Shown: positions 51,738 to 59,742, numbered from the stretch's first letter. The stretch: 64,000 bases of DNA from Rhodobacteraceae bacterium UBA6197 (GCA_002422085.1 DISZ01000009.1:1-64000), one strand, 5' to 3'. Numbers and translations are program-made. Notes: generated from the sequence alone by a model not told the origin.

Positions 51738-52919
51738 CTATTGCAGATCGGCAAAGGCCTCTTGCATCCGGCTTACCGCTTCGTGCACCCGGGCGCGCGG
51801 CGTGGCCAGATTGAAGCGCAGACAGCATTCGCCTCCCGCGCCAAAGCTGGGGCCGTGGTTGGCGGCGATCCTTGCGCCCTGTTCGACCCGCGCGGTGAAC
51901 TCCTCGCGCGGCATGCCGGTGCCCGAGAAATCGACCCACGCCAGATAGGTCGCCTCAAGCGGCATCGAGCGCAGCCCCGGAATCGCATTGAGCCCCGCGT
52001 CAAAGACCTTTCGGTTGTCGTCGATATAGGCGATCAGCGCGTCCAGCCAGGCCGCGCCTTCGGGCGAATAGGCCGCCGTCGCCATCGTCATCCCGAAGGA
52101 ATTGCCCGAGATCCCCATCGCGGCCATCCGCTGCGCGAACCTTGCGCGCAGGGCCGGGTCGGGGATGATGACATTGCCGGTGTGGCTGCCCGCGATGTTG
52201 AAGGTCTTGGTGGTCGAGGTCATCATCACCAGCCGCTCGGTCACCTCGGCGGCGCGCGCCATGACCGTGTGGTGCTGACCGGGCATCACCAGATCGTGGT
52301 GGATCTCGTCCGAGACCAGGATCAGGTCGTGGCGTTTGCAAAACTCGGCCACGGCGCGCAGTTCGTCCAGGCTCCAGACCCGGCCGCCGGGGTTATGCGG
52401 CGAACAAAGGATCAGCATCTTTTCGGCGCCGGTCATCTGCGCCTCCCAGGCGTCGAAATCCATCTGGTAGCGGCCGTCCTGCACTGCCAGCCGGCACTCG
52501 ACCACCTCGCGCCCGGCAGCTTTGATGACCCGCGCAAAGGCGTGATAGACCGGGGTCATCAGCACGATCCGGTCGCCCGGTCGGGTAAAGGTATCGACGC
52601 AAAGCGCGGTGCCGTTCACCAGGCCATGGGTGGTGAAGATCCACGCGTTTTCCACGTCCCAGTCGTGGCGCGTCTTCATCCACCAGCGGATCGCGGCCAG
52701 ATAGGCGGCGTCATCGCCGAAATAGCCGTAGATGCCATGCGCCGTCATGTCCTCAACCGCGCGTTGCACCGCCATCGGCGGGCGAAAATCCATGTCCGCG
52801 ACCCACATCGACAGCCCCTCACTGGCGGGCACGCCGTAGATGCTTTCCATGCAATCCCATTTCGAGGAATGGGTGCCAAGGCGGCAGATGATTTCGTCAA
52901 AGTTCGGGGCTTTGGTCAT
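51738..52919 (-). CDS. patB: PatB/MalY-type cystathionine beta-lyase (C-S lyase)
   Basis: A 393-aa PLP enzyme of the PatB/MalY group, which cleaves C-S bonds of cystathionine and cysteine conjugates to give a thiol, pyruvate and ammonia. It has WVADMDFRPPMAV, HGIYGYFGDD, CSPHNPGGRVWS, VSDEIHHDLVMPG and the PLP-lysine region TSTTKTFNIAGSHTGN. It is divergent from the deformylase operon across a relatively AT-rich 186-base gap. Confidence 0.9.
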   Translation of the reverse strand: MTKAPNFDEIICRLGTHSSKWDCMESIYGVPASEGLSMWVADMDFRPPMAVQRAVEDMTAHGIYGYFGDDAAYLAAIRWWMKTRHDWDVENAWIFTTHGLVNGTALCVDTFTRPGDRIVLMTPVYHAFARVIKAAGREVVECRLAVQDGRYQMDFDAWEAQMTGAEKMLILCSPHNPGGRVWSLDELRAVAEFCKRHDLILVSDEIHHDLVMPGQHHTVMARAAEVTERLVMMTSTTKTFNIAGSHTGNVIIPDPALRARFAQRMAAMGISGNSFGMTMATAAYSPEGAAWLDALIAYIDDNRKVFDAGLNAIPGLRSMPLEATYLAWVDFSGTGMPREEFTARVEQGARIAANHGPSFGAGGECCLRFNLATPRARVHEAVSRMQEAFADLQ

Positions 52920-53105
52920 CGGGGCGGTTTCCTGTCAGGGATTGGTGTGTGTTTTTGTTCTGATTTGGCATTCTATCCGGGAACAGCGTTCTGTGGAATA
53001 TATTCTAGTTGGAACAACCTCCCTGAAATGTCGCTTTTGGCAAAACATTGTCCTCATTCTCTGATGCCATTGCGCGAACCGTCACCATCGCCTAAATCAA
53101 CCGCC

Positions 53106-53663
53106 ATGACCCTACGCTCGATCCTTATACATCCCGACCCGCGGCTCAAGAAGCTTTGCGACCCCGTCGCACAGATCGATGACGATATCCGCCGGCTGGC
53201 GGATGACATGCTGGCGACGATGTATGACGCGCCGGGGGTGGGGCTTGCCGCGCCTCAGGTCGGTGTGCTGCGCCGCCTGTTCGTGCTGGATTGCGTCAAG
53301 GACAAATCCGCCGCACCCGACCCGCTCGTGATGGTCAACCCCGAGATCACCTGGACCTCCGAGGCGCTGAATACCTATGAGGAAGGCTGCCTCTCGATCC
53401 CCGATCAATACGCCGATGTGACCCGCCCCGCCGAGGTGCGGATGCGCTGGCTGGGGCTGGACGGGCAAAGCCACGAAGAACAGTTCGACGGGCTTTGGGC
53501 GACCTGCGCGCAACACGAGTTGGACCACCTGAACGGCAAGCTGTTCATCGACTATATCGGCCCGCTCAAGCGCCAGATGATTACCCGCAAGATGGAAAAG
53601 CTCAAACGCGAACGCGCGCGTGAAGGGCAGGCGCGGCCTGGCCATTCTCAGGACTGGTTGTGA
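53106..53663 (+). CDS. def: Peptide deformylase, canonical copy
   Basis: A 185-aa metallo-hydrolase that removes the formyl group from nascent N-terminal formyl-Met. All three motifs are intact: GVGLAAPQVG (44-53), EGCLS (E93-S97, metal Cys95) and QHELDHLNG (H137, catalytic E138, H141). Length and C-terminal helix fit type I Def. First of three tandem def-like genes; its stop overlaps the next start as GTGA, indicating coupling. Confidence 0.96.
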   Translation: MTLRSILIHPDPRLKKLCDPVAQIDDDIRRLADDMLATMYDAPGVGLAAPQVGVLRRLFVLDCVKDKSAAPDPLVMVNPEITWTSEALNTYEEGCLSIPDQYADVTRPAEVRMRWLGLDGQSHEEQFDGLWATCAQHELDHLNGKLFIDYIGPLKRQMITRKMEKLKRERAREGQARPGHSQDWL

Positions 53664-54154
53664 CCGTTCGGCCGATCCTGCGCTGGCCCGATCCGCGCCT
53701 GTCGCAGGTCTGCGCCCCGGTCGATACCGTCACCGACGCGGTGCGCAGCCTTGCCGCCGATATGCTGGAAACGATGTATGCCGCGCCGGGCCGTGGCCTT
53801 GCCGCGCCGCAGGTCGGGGTCTTGCTGCGCCTGTTCGTGATGGACCCGACCTGGCGCGAGGGCGATCCGCGCCCGCTGGTCGTGCTGAACCCCAGCCTCA
53901 GCTCTGAGGGCGATGAACTGCTGACCAACGCCGAAGGCTGCCTGTCGCTGCCCGGAATCCTGGCCGAAGTGACCCGCCCGGCCGCCGTGCGGATGCGCTG
54001 GACCGGGCTGGACGGCGCGCCGCACGAGGCCCGCTTTACCGGCTTTGGCGCGATCTGCGTGCAGCACGAGGCCGACCATCTGGACGGGGTGGTGACGCTC
54101 GATCATCTGACCGCCGCCACCCGTTCCCGGCTGGAGGCCGAATATTCCGCATGA
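53660..54154 (+). CDS. Peptide deformylase, second copy
   Basis: A 164-aa deformylase paralogue. Motif 1 reads GRGLAAPQVG (Val replaced by Arg), motif 2 EGCLSLPG (Cys94) and motif 3 QHEADHLDG (H136, E137, H140), so the metal site and catalytic Glu are kept. It is shorter at the C-terminus than copy 1. The start is GTG inside the previous stop. It may be active with altered substrate entrance; this is inference. Its stop overlaps the third copy by 4 bases. Confidence 0.92.
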   Translation: MTVRPILRWPDPRLSQVCAPVDTVTDAVRSLAADMLETMYAAPGRGLAAPQVGVLLRLFVMDPTWREGDPRPLVVLNPSLSSEGDELLTNAEGCLSLPGILAEVTRPAAVRMRWTGLDGAPHEARFTGFGAICVQHEADHLDGVVTLDHLTAATRSRLEAEYSA

Positions 54155-54651
54155 GCGTCCGTCCCTTCCTGCCCTATACGGATCGCCGTCTGCATGCCTC
54201 CGCCGAGCCGGTCGAGACCATTTCCGAGACCGTGCGGATGATCTGGGACGATATGATCGACACGATGGAGGCGATGCCCGGCGTCGGCCTTGCCGCGCCG
54301 CAGATCGGCATCATGCTGCGGCTCGCGGTGGTCGATGCCTCGGACAAACGCGGGCAGGCGGTGCGGATGGCCAACCCCTCGGTGCTGCATGCCTCGATAC
54401 AATTGCGCAAACACGAAGAGGCCAGCCCCAATCTGCCCGGCGTCTCGGCCTTGATCGAACGGCCCCGCGCGGTGACGGTGCGATTCCTGAACGACGCCGG
54501 TGACTGGGAAGAACGCGATTTCGTCGGCCTCTGGGCGACCTCGGTGCAGCATCAGATCGACCACCTCGACGGCAAGGTCTTCGTCGATCACCTGACGCCG
54601 CTGCGCCGCAAGATGCTGGTGGCGAAATCGCAAAAGGCGGGACGCGGATGA
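54151..54651 (+). CDS. Deformylase-like protein lacking metal Cys and catalytic Glu
   Basis: A 166-aa third paralogue. Motif 1 is intact (GVGLAAPQIG, 44-53), but motif 2 reads EEASPNLPG where the others have EGCLS, so the metal cysteine is Ser92. Motif 3 is QHQIDHLDG, so the catalytic Glu is Gln135; both His residues remain (H134, H138). It should therefore be inactive as a deformylase. The open frame is undamaged and coupled on both sides (4-base overlaps with copy 2 and fmt), arguing for a retained non-catalytic role such as regulation or N-terminus binding. Confidence 0.88.
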   Translation: MSVRPFLPYTDRRLHASAEPVETISETVRMIWDDMIDTMEAMPGVGLAAPQIGIMLRLAVVDASDKRGQAVRMANPSVLHASIQLRKHEEASPNLPGVSALIERPRAVTVRFLNDAGDWEERDFVGLWATSVQHQIDHLDGKVFVDHLTPLRRKMLVAKSQKAGRG

Positions 54652-55544
54652 AGATCATCTTCATGGGCACGCCCGCGTTCTCGGTGCCGGTGCTTGAGGC
54701 ACTGCATGCCGCGCATGAGGTGGTCGCCGTCTATTGCCAACCGCCCCGCCCCGCCGGGCGCGGCAAGAAGGACCGGCCCAGCCCGGTGCAGGCCCGGGCC
54801 GAGGCACTGGGCCTGCCGGTGCGCCACCCGCGCAGCTTGAAGGACGCGCCCGAGCAGGCCGCGTTTGCCGCCCTCGGCGCCGATCTGGCGGTGGTCGTGG
54901 CCTATGGGCTGATCTTGCCGCCGCCGGTGCTCGCGGCGCCGCGCGCGGGCTGCCTCAACATTCACGCCTCGCTGTTGCCGCGCTGGCGCGGGGCGGCGCC
55001 GATCCAGCGCGCGATCATGGCCGGGGACAGCGATACCGGCGTCTGCATCATGCAGATGGAGGCCGGGCTGGATACCGGCCCGGTGCTGATGCGCGAAGCC
55101 ACGCCGATCGGGCCCGAGGATACCTCTGCCGATCTGCACGACCGGCTGGCGCAGATCGGGGCGCGGCTGATCCTCGAGGCGATCGACCGCCTCGCGGGTC
55201 TGGTGCCGCAGCCACAACCCGCCGACGGCGTCACCTATGCCGCCAAGATCGACAAATCCGAGGCCCGCATCGACTGGTCGCAACCCGCCGAGGTCGTGGA
55301 CCGCCAGATCCGCGGACTTTCGCCCTTTCCCGGCGCATTCACCGAGATCAACGGCGAAAGGATCAAGCTGCTGCGCGGCCGTCGCGCACCCGGACAGGGC
55401 CGCCCCGGCGCCGTGCTTTCGGGCTTTACCGTCGCCTGTGGCTCAGGCGCCGTCGAGATCACCGAGGCCCAGCGCGAGGGCCGGCGCCCGATGGACGCCA
55501 CCGAACTGCTGCGCGGCCTGACCCTGCCCGAATTCCTGTCCTGA
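54648..55544 (+). CDS. fmt: Methionyl-tRNA formyltransferase
   Basis: A 298-aa enzyme that formylates initiator Met-tRNA, the reaction whose product deformylase later reverses on proteins. It starts KIIFMGTPAFSVPVLEAL, has NIHASLLPRWRGAAPIQRAI with the catalytic His and Asn region, and DTGPVLMREATPI. The C-terminal tRNA-binding domain begins near residue 205 (IDWSQPAEVVDRQIRGLSPF). Last gene of the def-def-def-fmt unit. Confidence 0.96.
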   Translation: MKIIFMGTPAFSVPVLEALHAAHEVVAVYCQPPRPAGRGKKDRPSPVQARAEALGLPVRHPRSLKDAPEQAAFAALGADLAVVVAYGLILPPPVLAAPRAGCLNIHASLLPRWRGAAPIQRAIMAGDSDTGVCIMQMEAGLDTGPVLMREATPIGPEDTSADLHDRLAQIGARLILEAIDRLAGLVPQPQPADGVTYAAKIDKSEARIDWSQPAEVVDRQIRGLSPFPGAFTEINGERIKLLRGRRAPGQGRPGAVLSGFTVACGSGAVEITEAQREGRRPMDATELLRGLTLPEFLS

Positions 55545-55547
55545 TCG

Positions 55548-55580
55548 CTTCTCGTTGGCAAAAATACTCCCGCCGGAGGC
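55548..55580 (-). repeat. Type-A intergenic repeat, single unit (variant core)
   Basis: Reverse orientation of CCTCCGGCGGGAGTATTT...GCCAACGAGAAG, starting 4 bases after the fmt stop. Shares the GGGAGTATTT variant core with the copy at 33886. Confidence 0.75.
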
Positions 55581-55653
55581 ACCTGCCGGTGCCCATATAC
55601 CTTCCCTTTGACAGCCTTCGCCCCCATATTCAGCACAGCCAAAGGAGGCCGAC

Positions 55654-55893
55654 ATGCCCATTATCGCCATGCTCATCATCGGCGCCGCTGCCGGATATAT
55701 CGCCACCCGCACGATGCGGGTGGAAACCGATGTGCCGACAACCATCGGTATCGGCGTCCTCGGGGCGCTGATCGGCGGGCTGGTGCTGCGGATCCTGATG
55801 ACGATCACCGGCTTCATGGCGGGCTTTGTCGGTGCCGTGCTGGGGGCGATGGCGCTGATCTGGCTGTGGCGGCAATACGGGCCGCGCCGCTGA
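55654..55893 (+). CDS. GlsB/YeaQ/YmgE-family small membrane protein
   Basis: A 79-aa protein with three hydrophobic segments and glycine-rich turns (IIGAAAGYIATRTM, IGIGVLGALIGGLVLRIL), the pattern of transglycosylase-associated/GlsB proteins. These are stress-linked inner-membrane proteins of unknown mechanism. AAAGGAGG precedes the ATG by 6 bases. Its TGA overlaps the ATG of the next small gene. Confidence 0.8.
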   Translation: MPIIAMLIIGAAAGYIATRTMRVETDVPTTIGIGVLGALIGGLVLRILMTITGFMAGFVGAVLGAMALIWLWRQYGPRR

Positions 55894-56036
55894 TGCTGGC
55901 CGCGCTTCTGGCCATTTCCGGCAGGGTCGGATCGGGGCTGACGCTCTGGCTGCTGGGGTTGGCGATCTGGTTGTTCACCCGGCCCGGCGGTTGGGCGGTC
56001 GTGGTCGTGGCGACACTGGTCGCGCTGAAACTTTAG
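55893..56036 (+). CDS. 47-aa hydrophobic protein coupled to the GlsB-like gene
   Basis: A very short ORF with two membrane-like stretches (MLAALLAISGRVGSGLTLWLL in parts, then WAVVVVATLVALKL). The ATG shares a TGATG overlap with the preceding stop, the classic coupling arrangement, which is the main evidence that it is translated. No known family. It could be chance in a hydrophobic frame, so confidence is moderate. Confidence 0.5.
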   Translation: MLAALLAISGRVGSGLTLWLLGLAIWLFTRPGGWAVVVVATLVALKL

Positions 56037-56063
56037 CGCCGGCGCCAGGGGCATCGGACAGGA

Positions 56064-56097
56064 GCCTCCGGCGGGGATATTTTCACGAAGATGAAAG
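56064..56097 (+). repeat. Type-A intergenic repeat, single unit
   Basis: GCCTCCGGCGGGGATATTTT...CGAAGATGAAAG, between the 47-aa ORF and the convergent TRIC gene. Nearly identical to the copy at 16214. Confidence 0.8.
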
Positions 56098-56107
56098 CGC
56101 GGCGCGG

Positions 56108-56761
56108 TCAGACCCGGGGCGGGCGCGATTTGTAGACCGGCAGCTTCCAGCCAAACGCGAGGCTGCCCGCGCGCAGGCAAAAGGTGACGGCCGCGCAGGC
56201 CAGAAGGGCGGGGGTGCCGGGCCAGCCCAAGGCCACCGCGATCAGCGATGCGCCCGCGCCGCAAAACGCCGCCGTCAGGTAAAGCTCGCCCTGTTTGAGC
56301 AAGAGCGGCACCTCGTTGCACACGACATCGCGCATCAACCCACCGAAAGAGCCGGTGGCGACGCCCATGATCAGCACCACGATCGGCCCATGCCCCAGCG
56401 CCATGGTGACCCCGACCCCGGCCGGCACCGCGACCGCCAGCGCGCAGGCGTCAAGCCACAGCAACGCCCGGTAGCGGCTTTCCAGCAGATGCGCGGTAAA
56501 AAACACCACCAGCGCCGCCGCGGAGGCAATCGCCACGAACTCGGGGCGGGCGACCCAGAACACCGGATCGCGCCCCAGCAGCAGGTCGCGCAGCGTGCCG
56601 CCGCCCACCGCTGTCAGCGCGGCAATGAAGACGAACCCGACCAGATCCAGTTGTTGCCGCGACGCCACCAGCGCCCCGGTCAGTGCAAAGACCAGCACCG
56701 AGGCGTATTCCAGCCACGCCACCAGCGTCAGATCGACCAGATGCAGATCCGGCAGGGTCAT
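56108..56761 (-). CDS. TRIC/UPF0126 cation channel-like membrane protein
   Basis: A 217-aa seven-TM protein of the UPF0126/TRIC family with its internal duplication: ALTAVGGGTLRDLLLGRDPVF in the first half and VATGSFGGLMRDVVCNEVPLL in the second (each quoted in part). The paired GGGxxRD motifs are the hallmark. Prokaryotic TRICs form homotrimeric K+/Na+ channels; some act in glycine-linked transport. Its ATG overlaps the rnhA stop by 4 bases. Confidence 0.88.
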   Translation of the reverse strand: MTLPDLHLVDLTLVAWLEYASVLVFALTGALVASRQQLDLVGFVFIAALTAVGGGTLRDLLLGRDPVFWVARPEFVAIASAAALVVFFTAHLLESRYRALLWLDACALAVAVPAGVGVTMALGHGPIVVLIMGVATGSFGGLMRDVVCNEVPLLLKQGELYLTAAFCGAGASLIAVALGWPGTPALLACAAVTFCLRAGSLAFGWKLPVYKSRPPRV

Positions 56762-57267
56762 CGGCCGCGGACCCCGCCACCCGCGCCCGCCTTGCCCGCG
56801 CCCGCCTTGCCCGCGCCCGCCTTGAACGGCGCCATGCCCTCGCGGGCCAGTTCGTCGGCACGTTCGTTTTCGGGGTGGCCGGCGTGGCCCTTGATCCATT
56901 TCCAGGTCACCTTGTGGCGCGCTTGCGCGGCGTCAAGACGTTGCCACAGGTCCACGTTCTTGACCGGCTTGCGGTCGGCCGTCTTCCAGCCGTTCTTCTT
57001 CCAGCCAAAGATCCAGGCGGTGACGCCGTTCTTCACATAGGCGCTGTCGGTGGTGATGGTGATCGCGCTGTCGCGGGTCAGCGCCTCCAGCGCCGAGATC
57101 GCGGCGATCAGCTCCATCCGGTTGTTGGTGGTATCGGCCTCGCCGCCGTTCAGCACCCGCTCCTTGACCAGCGTGTCGCCGTCATAGGCGCGCATCAAGA
57201 CGCCCCAGCCCCCCGGCCCGGGGTTGCCGCTGCACGCGCCGTCGGTCCATGCCTGTATCTGTGTCAT
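56758..57267 (-). CDS. rnhA: Ribonuclease HI with repetitive C-terminal tail
   Basis: A 169-aa RNase HI that degrades RNA in RNA:DNA hybrids. The catalytic Asp is in AWTDGACSGNPGPGGWG, Glu in NNRMELIAAI, Asp in ITTDSAYVKNG and the last His/Asp in KGHAGHPENERADELA. The enzyme core ends near residue 150; the tail is three AGAGK-type repeats encoded by a 15-bp tandem repeat. The stop overlaps the TRIC start by 4 bases. Confidence 0.95.
   Translation of the reverse strand: MTQIQAWTDGACSGNPGPGGWGVLMRAYDGDTLVKERVLNGGEADTTNNRMELIAAISALEALTRDSAITITTDSAYVKNGVTAWIFGWKKNGWKTADRKPVKNVDLWQRLDAAQARHKVTWKWIKGHAGHPENERADELAREGMAPFKAGAGKAGAGKAGAGGGVRGR
56781..56825. repeat. 15-bp tandem repeat (three units) in the rnhA 3' end
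   Basis: Three copies of CCGCGCCCGCCTTGC, the last with one change at its final base. The unit length is a multiple of three, so copy number can vary without frameshift; it encodes five residues (Lys/Ala/Gly) per unit. Confidence 0.85.
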
Positions 57268-57323
57268 GCTTGCTCTTTGGTCCAAGTGAGTCGTTGTGGC
57301 GGGCGCTTCGGGGTCGGTGCCGA

Positions 57324-57929
57324 TCAGGCGCGTTCAAGCGCCAGCCGTGCCCCCAGTGCTGCGAACGAGGCGGCAAAGGCCCGCCGGACCCAGCCCATCA
57401 CCCGAGGACTGCCCAGCACGGCCTTGCGGCCACTGACCGCCAGCCCGGTGTAAAGCACGAAAACGCCGAAGGTCATTGCGGAAAAGCCCAGCCCCAGCGC
57501 GATCATCTGGTGCAGATGCGCCCCTTGCGCAGGCAGGAATTGTGGCAGGAATGCCACGAAGAACATCGGCAATTTGGGGTTGAGAATGTTCAGCACGATG
57601 CCGCGCCGCACGACCTGCCAGCCCGGCGCCGGTTCGCTCGCGCCGATCTCGAGCCCACCTTTGCTTTGCAGCACCGACCAGGCCATCCACAGCAGATAGG
57701 CGACGCCGGCGTATTTCACCGCCTGAAACAACACCGCGCTGGTATGCAGCACGGCGGCCAGCCCCGCCATCGCCACGCCCAGATGCAGCATCGTCGCCAG
57801 CGTGCACCCGGTTGCGGCCAGCATCCCGCCCCGCAGGCCCCCCGCCAGCGTTGACGACAGCGTGTAGATCACGCCGATCCCCGGCGCGACGCAGACCACA
57901 AAGGCCGTCAGCAGGAATTCCCAGCTCAT
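57324..57929 (-). CDS. LysE-family amino-acid exporter
   Basis: A 201-aa membrane protein with five or six TM helices of the LysE/RhtB superfamily. The first helix has FVVCVAPGIGVIYTLSSTLAGG (in part), and NILNPKLPMFFVAFLPQF is the typical central motif. It exports amino acids such as homoserine, threonine or lysine; the substrate is unknown. GGAGATCAACG precedes the ATG. Confidence 0.9.
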   Translation of the reverse strand: MSWEFLLTAFVVCVAPGIGVIYTLSSTLAGGLRGGMLAATGCTLATMLHLGVAMAGLAAVLHTSAVLFQAVKYAGVAYLLWMAWSVLQSKGGLEIGASEPAPGWQVVRRGIVLNILNPKLPMFFVAFLPQFLPAQGAHLHQMIALGLGFSAMTFGVFVLYTGLAVSGRKAVLGSPRVMGWVRRAFAASFAALGARLALERA

Positions 57930-58040
57930 TCGTTGATCTCCTCATACCCCGCCGCCCCGACACCCTCGGCGCAGGCGCCGCCTTCTGCCTTTGCCATAGC
58001 CGAGATCTGACCCGAGCGCGACCTGACCTTGCCCGGCCGC

Positions 58041-59000
58041 CTATTGCTCGCCTTGCGCCGTATCGCGCAACACCCGAGGCACCTTGAACTCGATATCCTC
58101 GCGCGCCGCCTCGACCAGTTCCAGCGCTACCTCATAGCGCGCGCGAAACGCCGCGATGACCTCATCGACCAGCACTTCCGGCGCGCTGGCCCCCGCCGTC
58201 ACCCCGACCGCCGTCACCCCCTCCAGCGCGCGCCAGTCGATCTCCGAGGCGCGCTGCACCAGTTGCGCATGGCCGCAGCCCGCCGCGCGCCCGACCTCGA
58301 CCAGACGGCGCGAGTTCGACGAATTCGGCGCGCCGATCACCAAAAGCGCGCCGATCCGGGGCGCGATCCCCTTGACGGCGGCCTGCCGGTTGGTGGTGGC
58401 ATAGCAGATATCTTCCTTGGTCGGGCCAATGATGCCGGGAAACCGCGCCTGAAGCGCGGCCACGATCCCGGCGGTATCGTCGACCGACAGCGTGGTCTGC
58501 GTGATGAAGGCCAGCCGCGCCGGGTCGCGCGGGGTCAGCCGCGCCACATCCTCGACAGTCTCGACCAAAAGCACCTCGCCCTCGGGCAACTGGCCCATGG
58601 TGCCCAGTGTCTCGGGGTGGCCGGCATGGCCGATCATCACCATCTGAAGGCCCTCGCTGTGGTGCCGCTCGGCCTCGATATGGACCTTGCTGACCAGAGG
58701 GCAGGTGGCATCGACATAGACCATCTCGCGCCGCGCGGCCTCGGCAGGAACCGCTTTCGGAACGCCATGGGCAGAAAAGATCACCGGCCGATCGGTTGGG
58801 CATTCGTCAAGCTCTTCAACGAAAACAGCACCTTGCGCGCGCAGACTGTCAACGACGAACTTGTTGTGCACGATCTCGTGGCGCACATAGACCGGCGCCC
58901 CCCATTTCTTCAGCGCCAGTTCGACGATCTTGATCGCCCGGTCCACACCGGCACAAAAGCCACGCGGCGCGGCAAGATAAAGGGTCAATGCGGGTTTCAT
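58041..59000 (-). CDS. ispH: 4-hydroxy-3-methylbut-2-enyl diphosphate reductase IspH
   Basis: Last enzyme of the MEP isoprenoid pathway, reducing HMBPP to IPP and DMAPP with a 4Fe-4S cluster. The 319-aa protein has the three cluster cysteines in APRGFCAGVDRAI, VYVDATCPLVSKVH and KEDICYATTNRQ, and the active-site segment VIGAPNSSNSRRL. GGAGGTGCCG lies right before the ATG; a start 7 codons upstream is less likely. Confidence 0.96.
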   Translation of the reverse strand: MKPALTLYLAAPRGFCAGVDRAIKIVELALKKWGAPVYVRHEIVHNKFVVDSLRAQGAVFVEELDECPTDRPVIFSAHGVPKAVPAEAARREMVYVDATCPLVSKVHIEAERHHSEGLQMVMIGHAGHPETLGTMGQLPEGEVLLVETVEDVARLTPRDPARLAFITQTTLSVDDTAGIVAALQARFPGIIGPTKEDICYATTNRQAAVKGIAPRIGALLVIGAPNSSNSRRLVEVGRAAGCGHAQLVQRASEIDWRALEGVTAVGVTAGASAPEVLVDEVIAAFRARYEVALELVEAAREDIEFKVPRVLRDTAQGEQ

Positions 59001-59061
59001 CGGCACCTCCTGTTGGCTCACAGCTATGCGCCGCCCGCGCCAAGGTCCAGCCCGAATTCCG

Positions 59062-59126
59062 CTTCACCTTCGCGCAAATATCCCGGGGGGTGAATTGGCG
59101 CAGCCAAGAGGGGGGCAGCGCCCCCC
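59062..59126 (+). repeat. Type-B intergenic repeat (two nested hairpins), copy 3
   Basis: CTTCACCTTCGCGCAAATATCC core, six G, hairpin TTGGC-GCA-GCCAA, then GAGGGGGGC forming a second hairpin GGGGGGC-AGC-GCCCCCC. It lies between ispH and the NYN gene, opposite in orientation to both. Very similar in layout to the copy at 11077-11145. Confidence 0.75.
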
Positions 59127-59169
59127 TGACCCCCGATCCGACCCCGGCCCCTTGACCTCGGGCCGCGCG

Positions 59170-59742
59170 TCAAACCTCGGCGGACCCGCTGTCGGTCTCG
59201 TCGAAACGCGGCTCGCGCGGCGGGCGGCCGATCACATCGCGCAGCGCATCCAGCTCGATGAAGTTGTCGGCCTGACGGCGCAGCTCATCGGCGATCATCG
59301 GCGGCTGGCTGCGGATCGTCGAGACGACCGACACCCGGCACCCCAGCCGTTGCAGGCTTTCCACCAGCGGCCGGAAATCGCCATCACCTGAAAACAGCAC
59401 GATGTGATCCAGCCGCGGTGCCAGCTCCATCGCGTTCACCGCCAGCTCGATGTCCATGTTGCCCTTGACCTTGCGGCGGCCCATTGAATCGGTGAATTCC
59501 TTGGCCGGCTTGGTGACCATCGCGTAGCCATTGTAGTTCAGCCAATCGACCAGCGGCCGGATCGGCGAATACTCTTCGTTCTCCAGCAAGGCGGTATAGT
59601 AGAACGCCCGAACCAGCTTGCCGCGCCGTTCGAACTCTTGGCGTAAAAGCTTGTAATCAATGTCGAACCCAAGGGCCTTCGCGGCGGCATAGAGGTTCGA
59701 ACCATCGATGAACAACGCAAGTCGCTCGTCCTTGTAAAACAT
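59170..59742 (-). CDS. NYN-domain (LabA/DUF88-like) protein
   Basis: A 190-aa PIN-like nuclease-fold protein. It starts ERLALFIDGSNLYAAAKALG with the first acidic residue, then KGNMDIELAVNAME and HIVLFSGDGDFRPLVESLQ with the SGDGDF motif typical of LabA/NYN proteins. The acidic set suggests a metal-dependent ribonuclease or RNA-binding role. AAAGGA precedes the ATG. It is divergent from folK. Confidence 0.88.
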   Translation of the reverse strand: MFYKDERLALFIDGSNLYAAAKALGFDIDYKLLRQEFERRGKLVRAFYYTALLENEEYSPIRPLVDWLNYNGYAMVTKPAKEFTDSMGRRKVKGNMDIELAVNAMELAPRLDHIVLFSGDGDFRPLVESLQRLGCRVSVVSTIRSQPPMIADELRRQADNFIELDALRDVIGRPPREPRFDETDSGSAEV

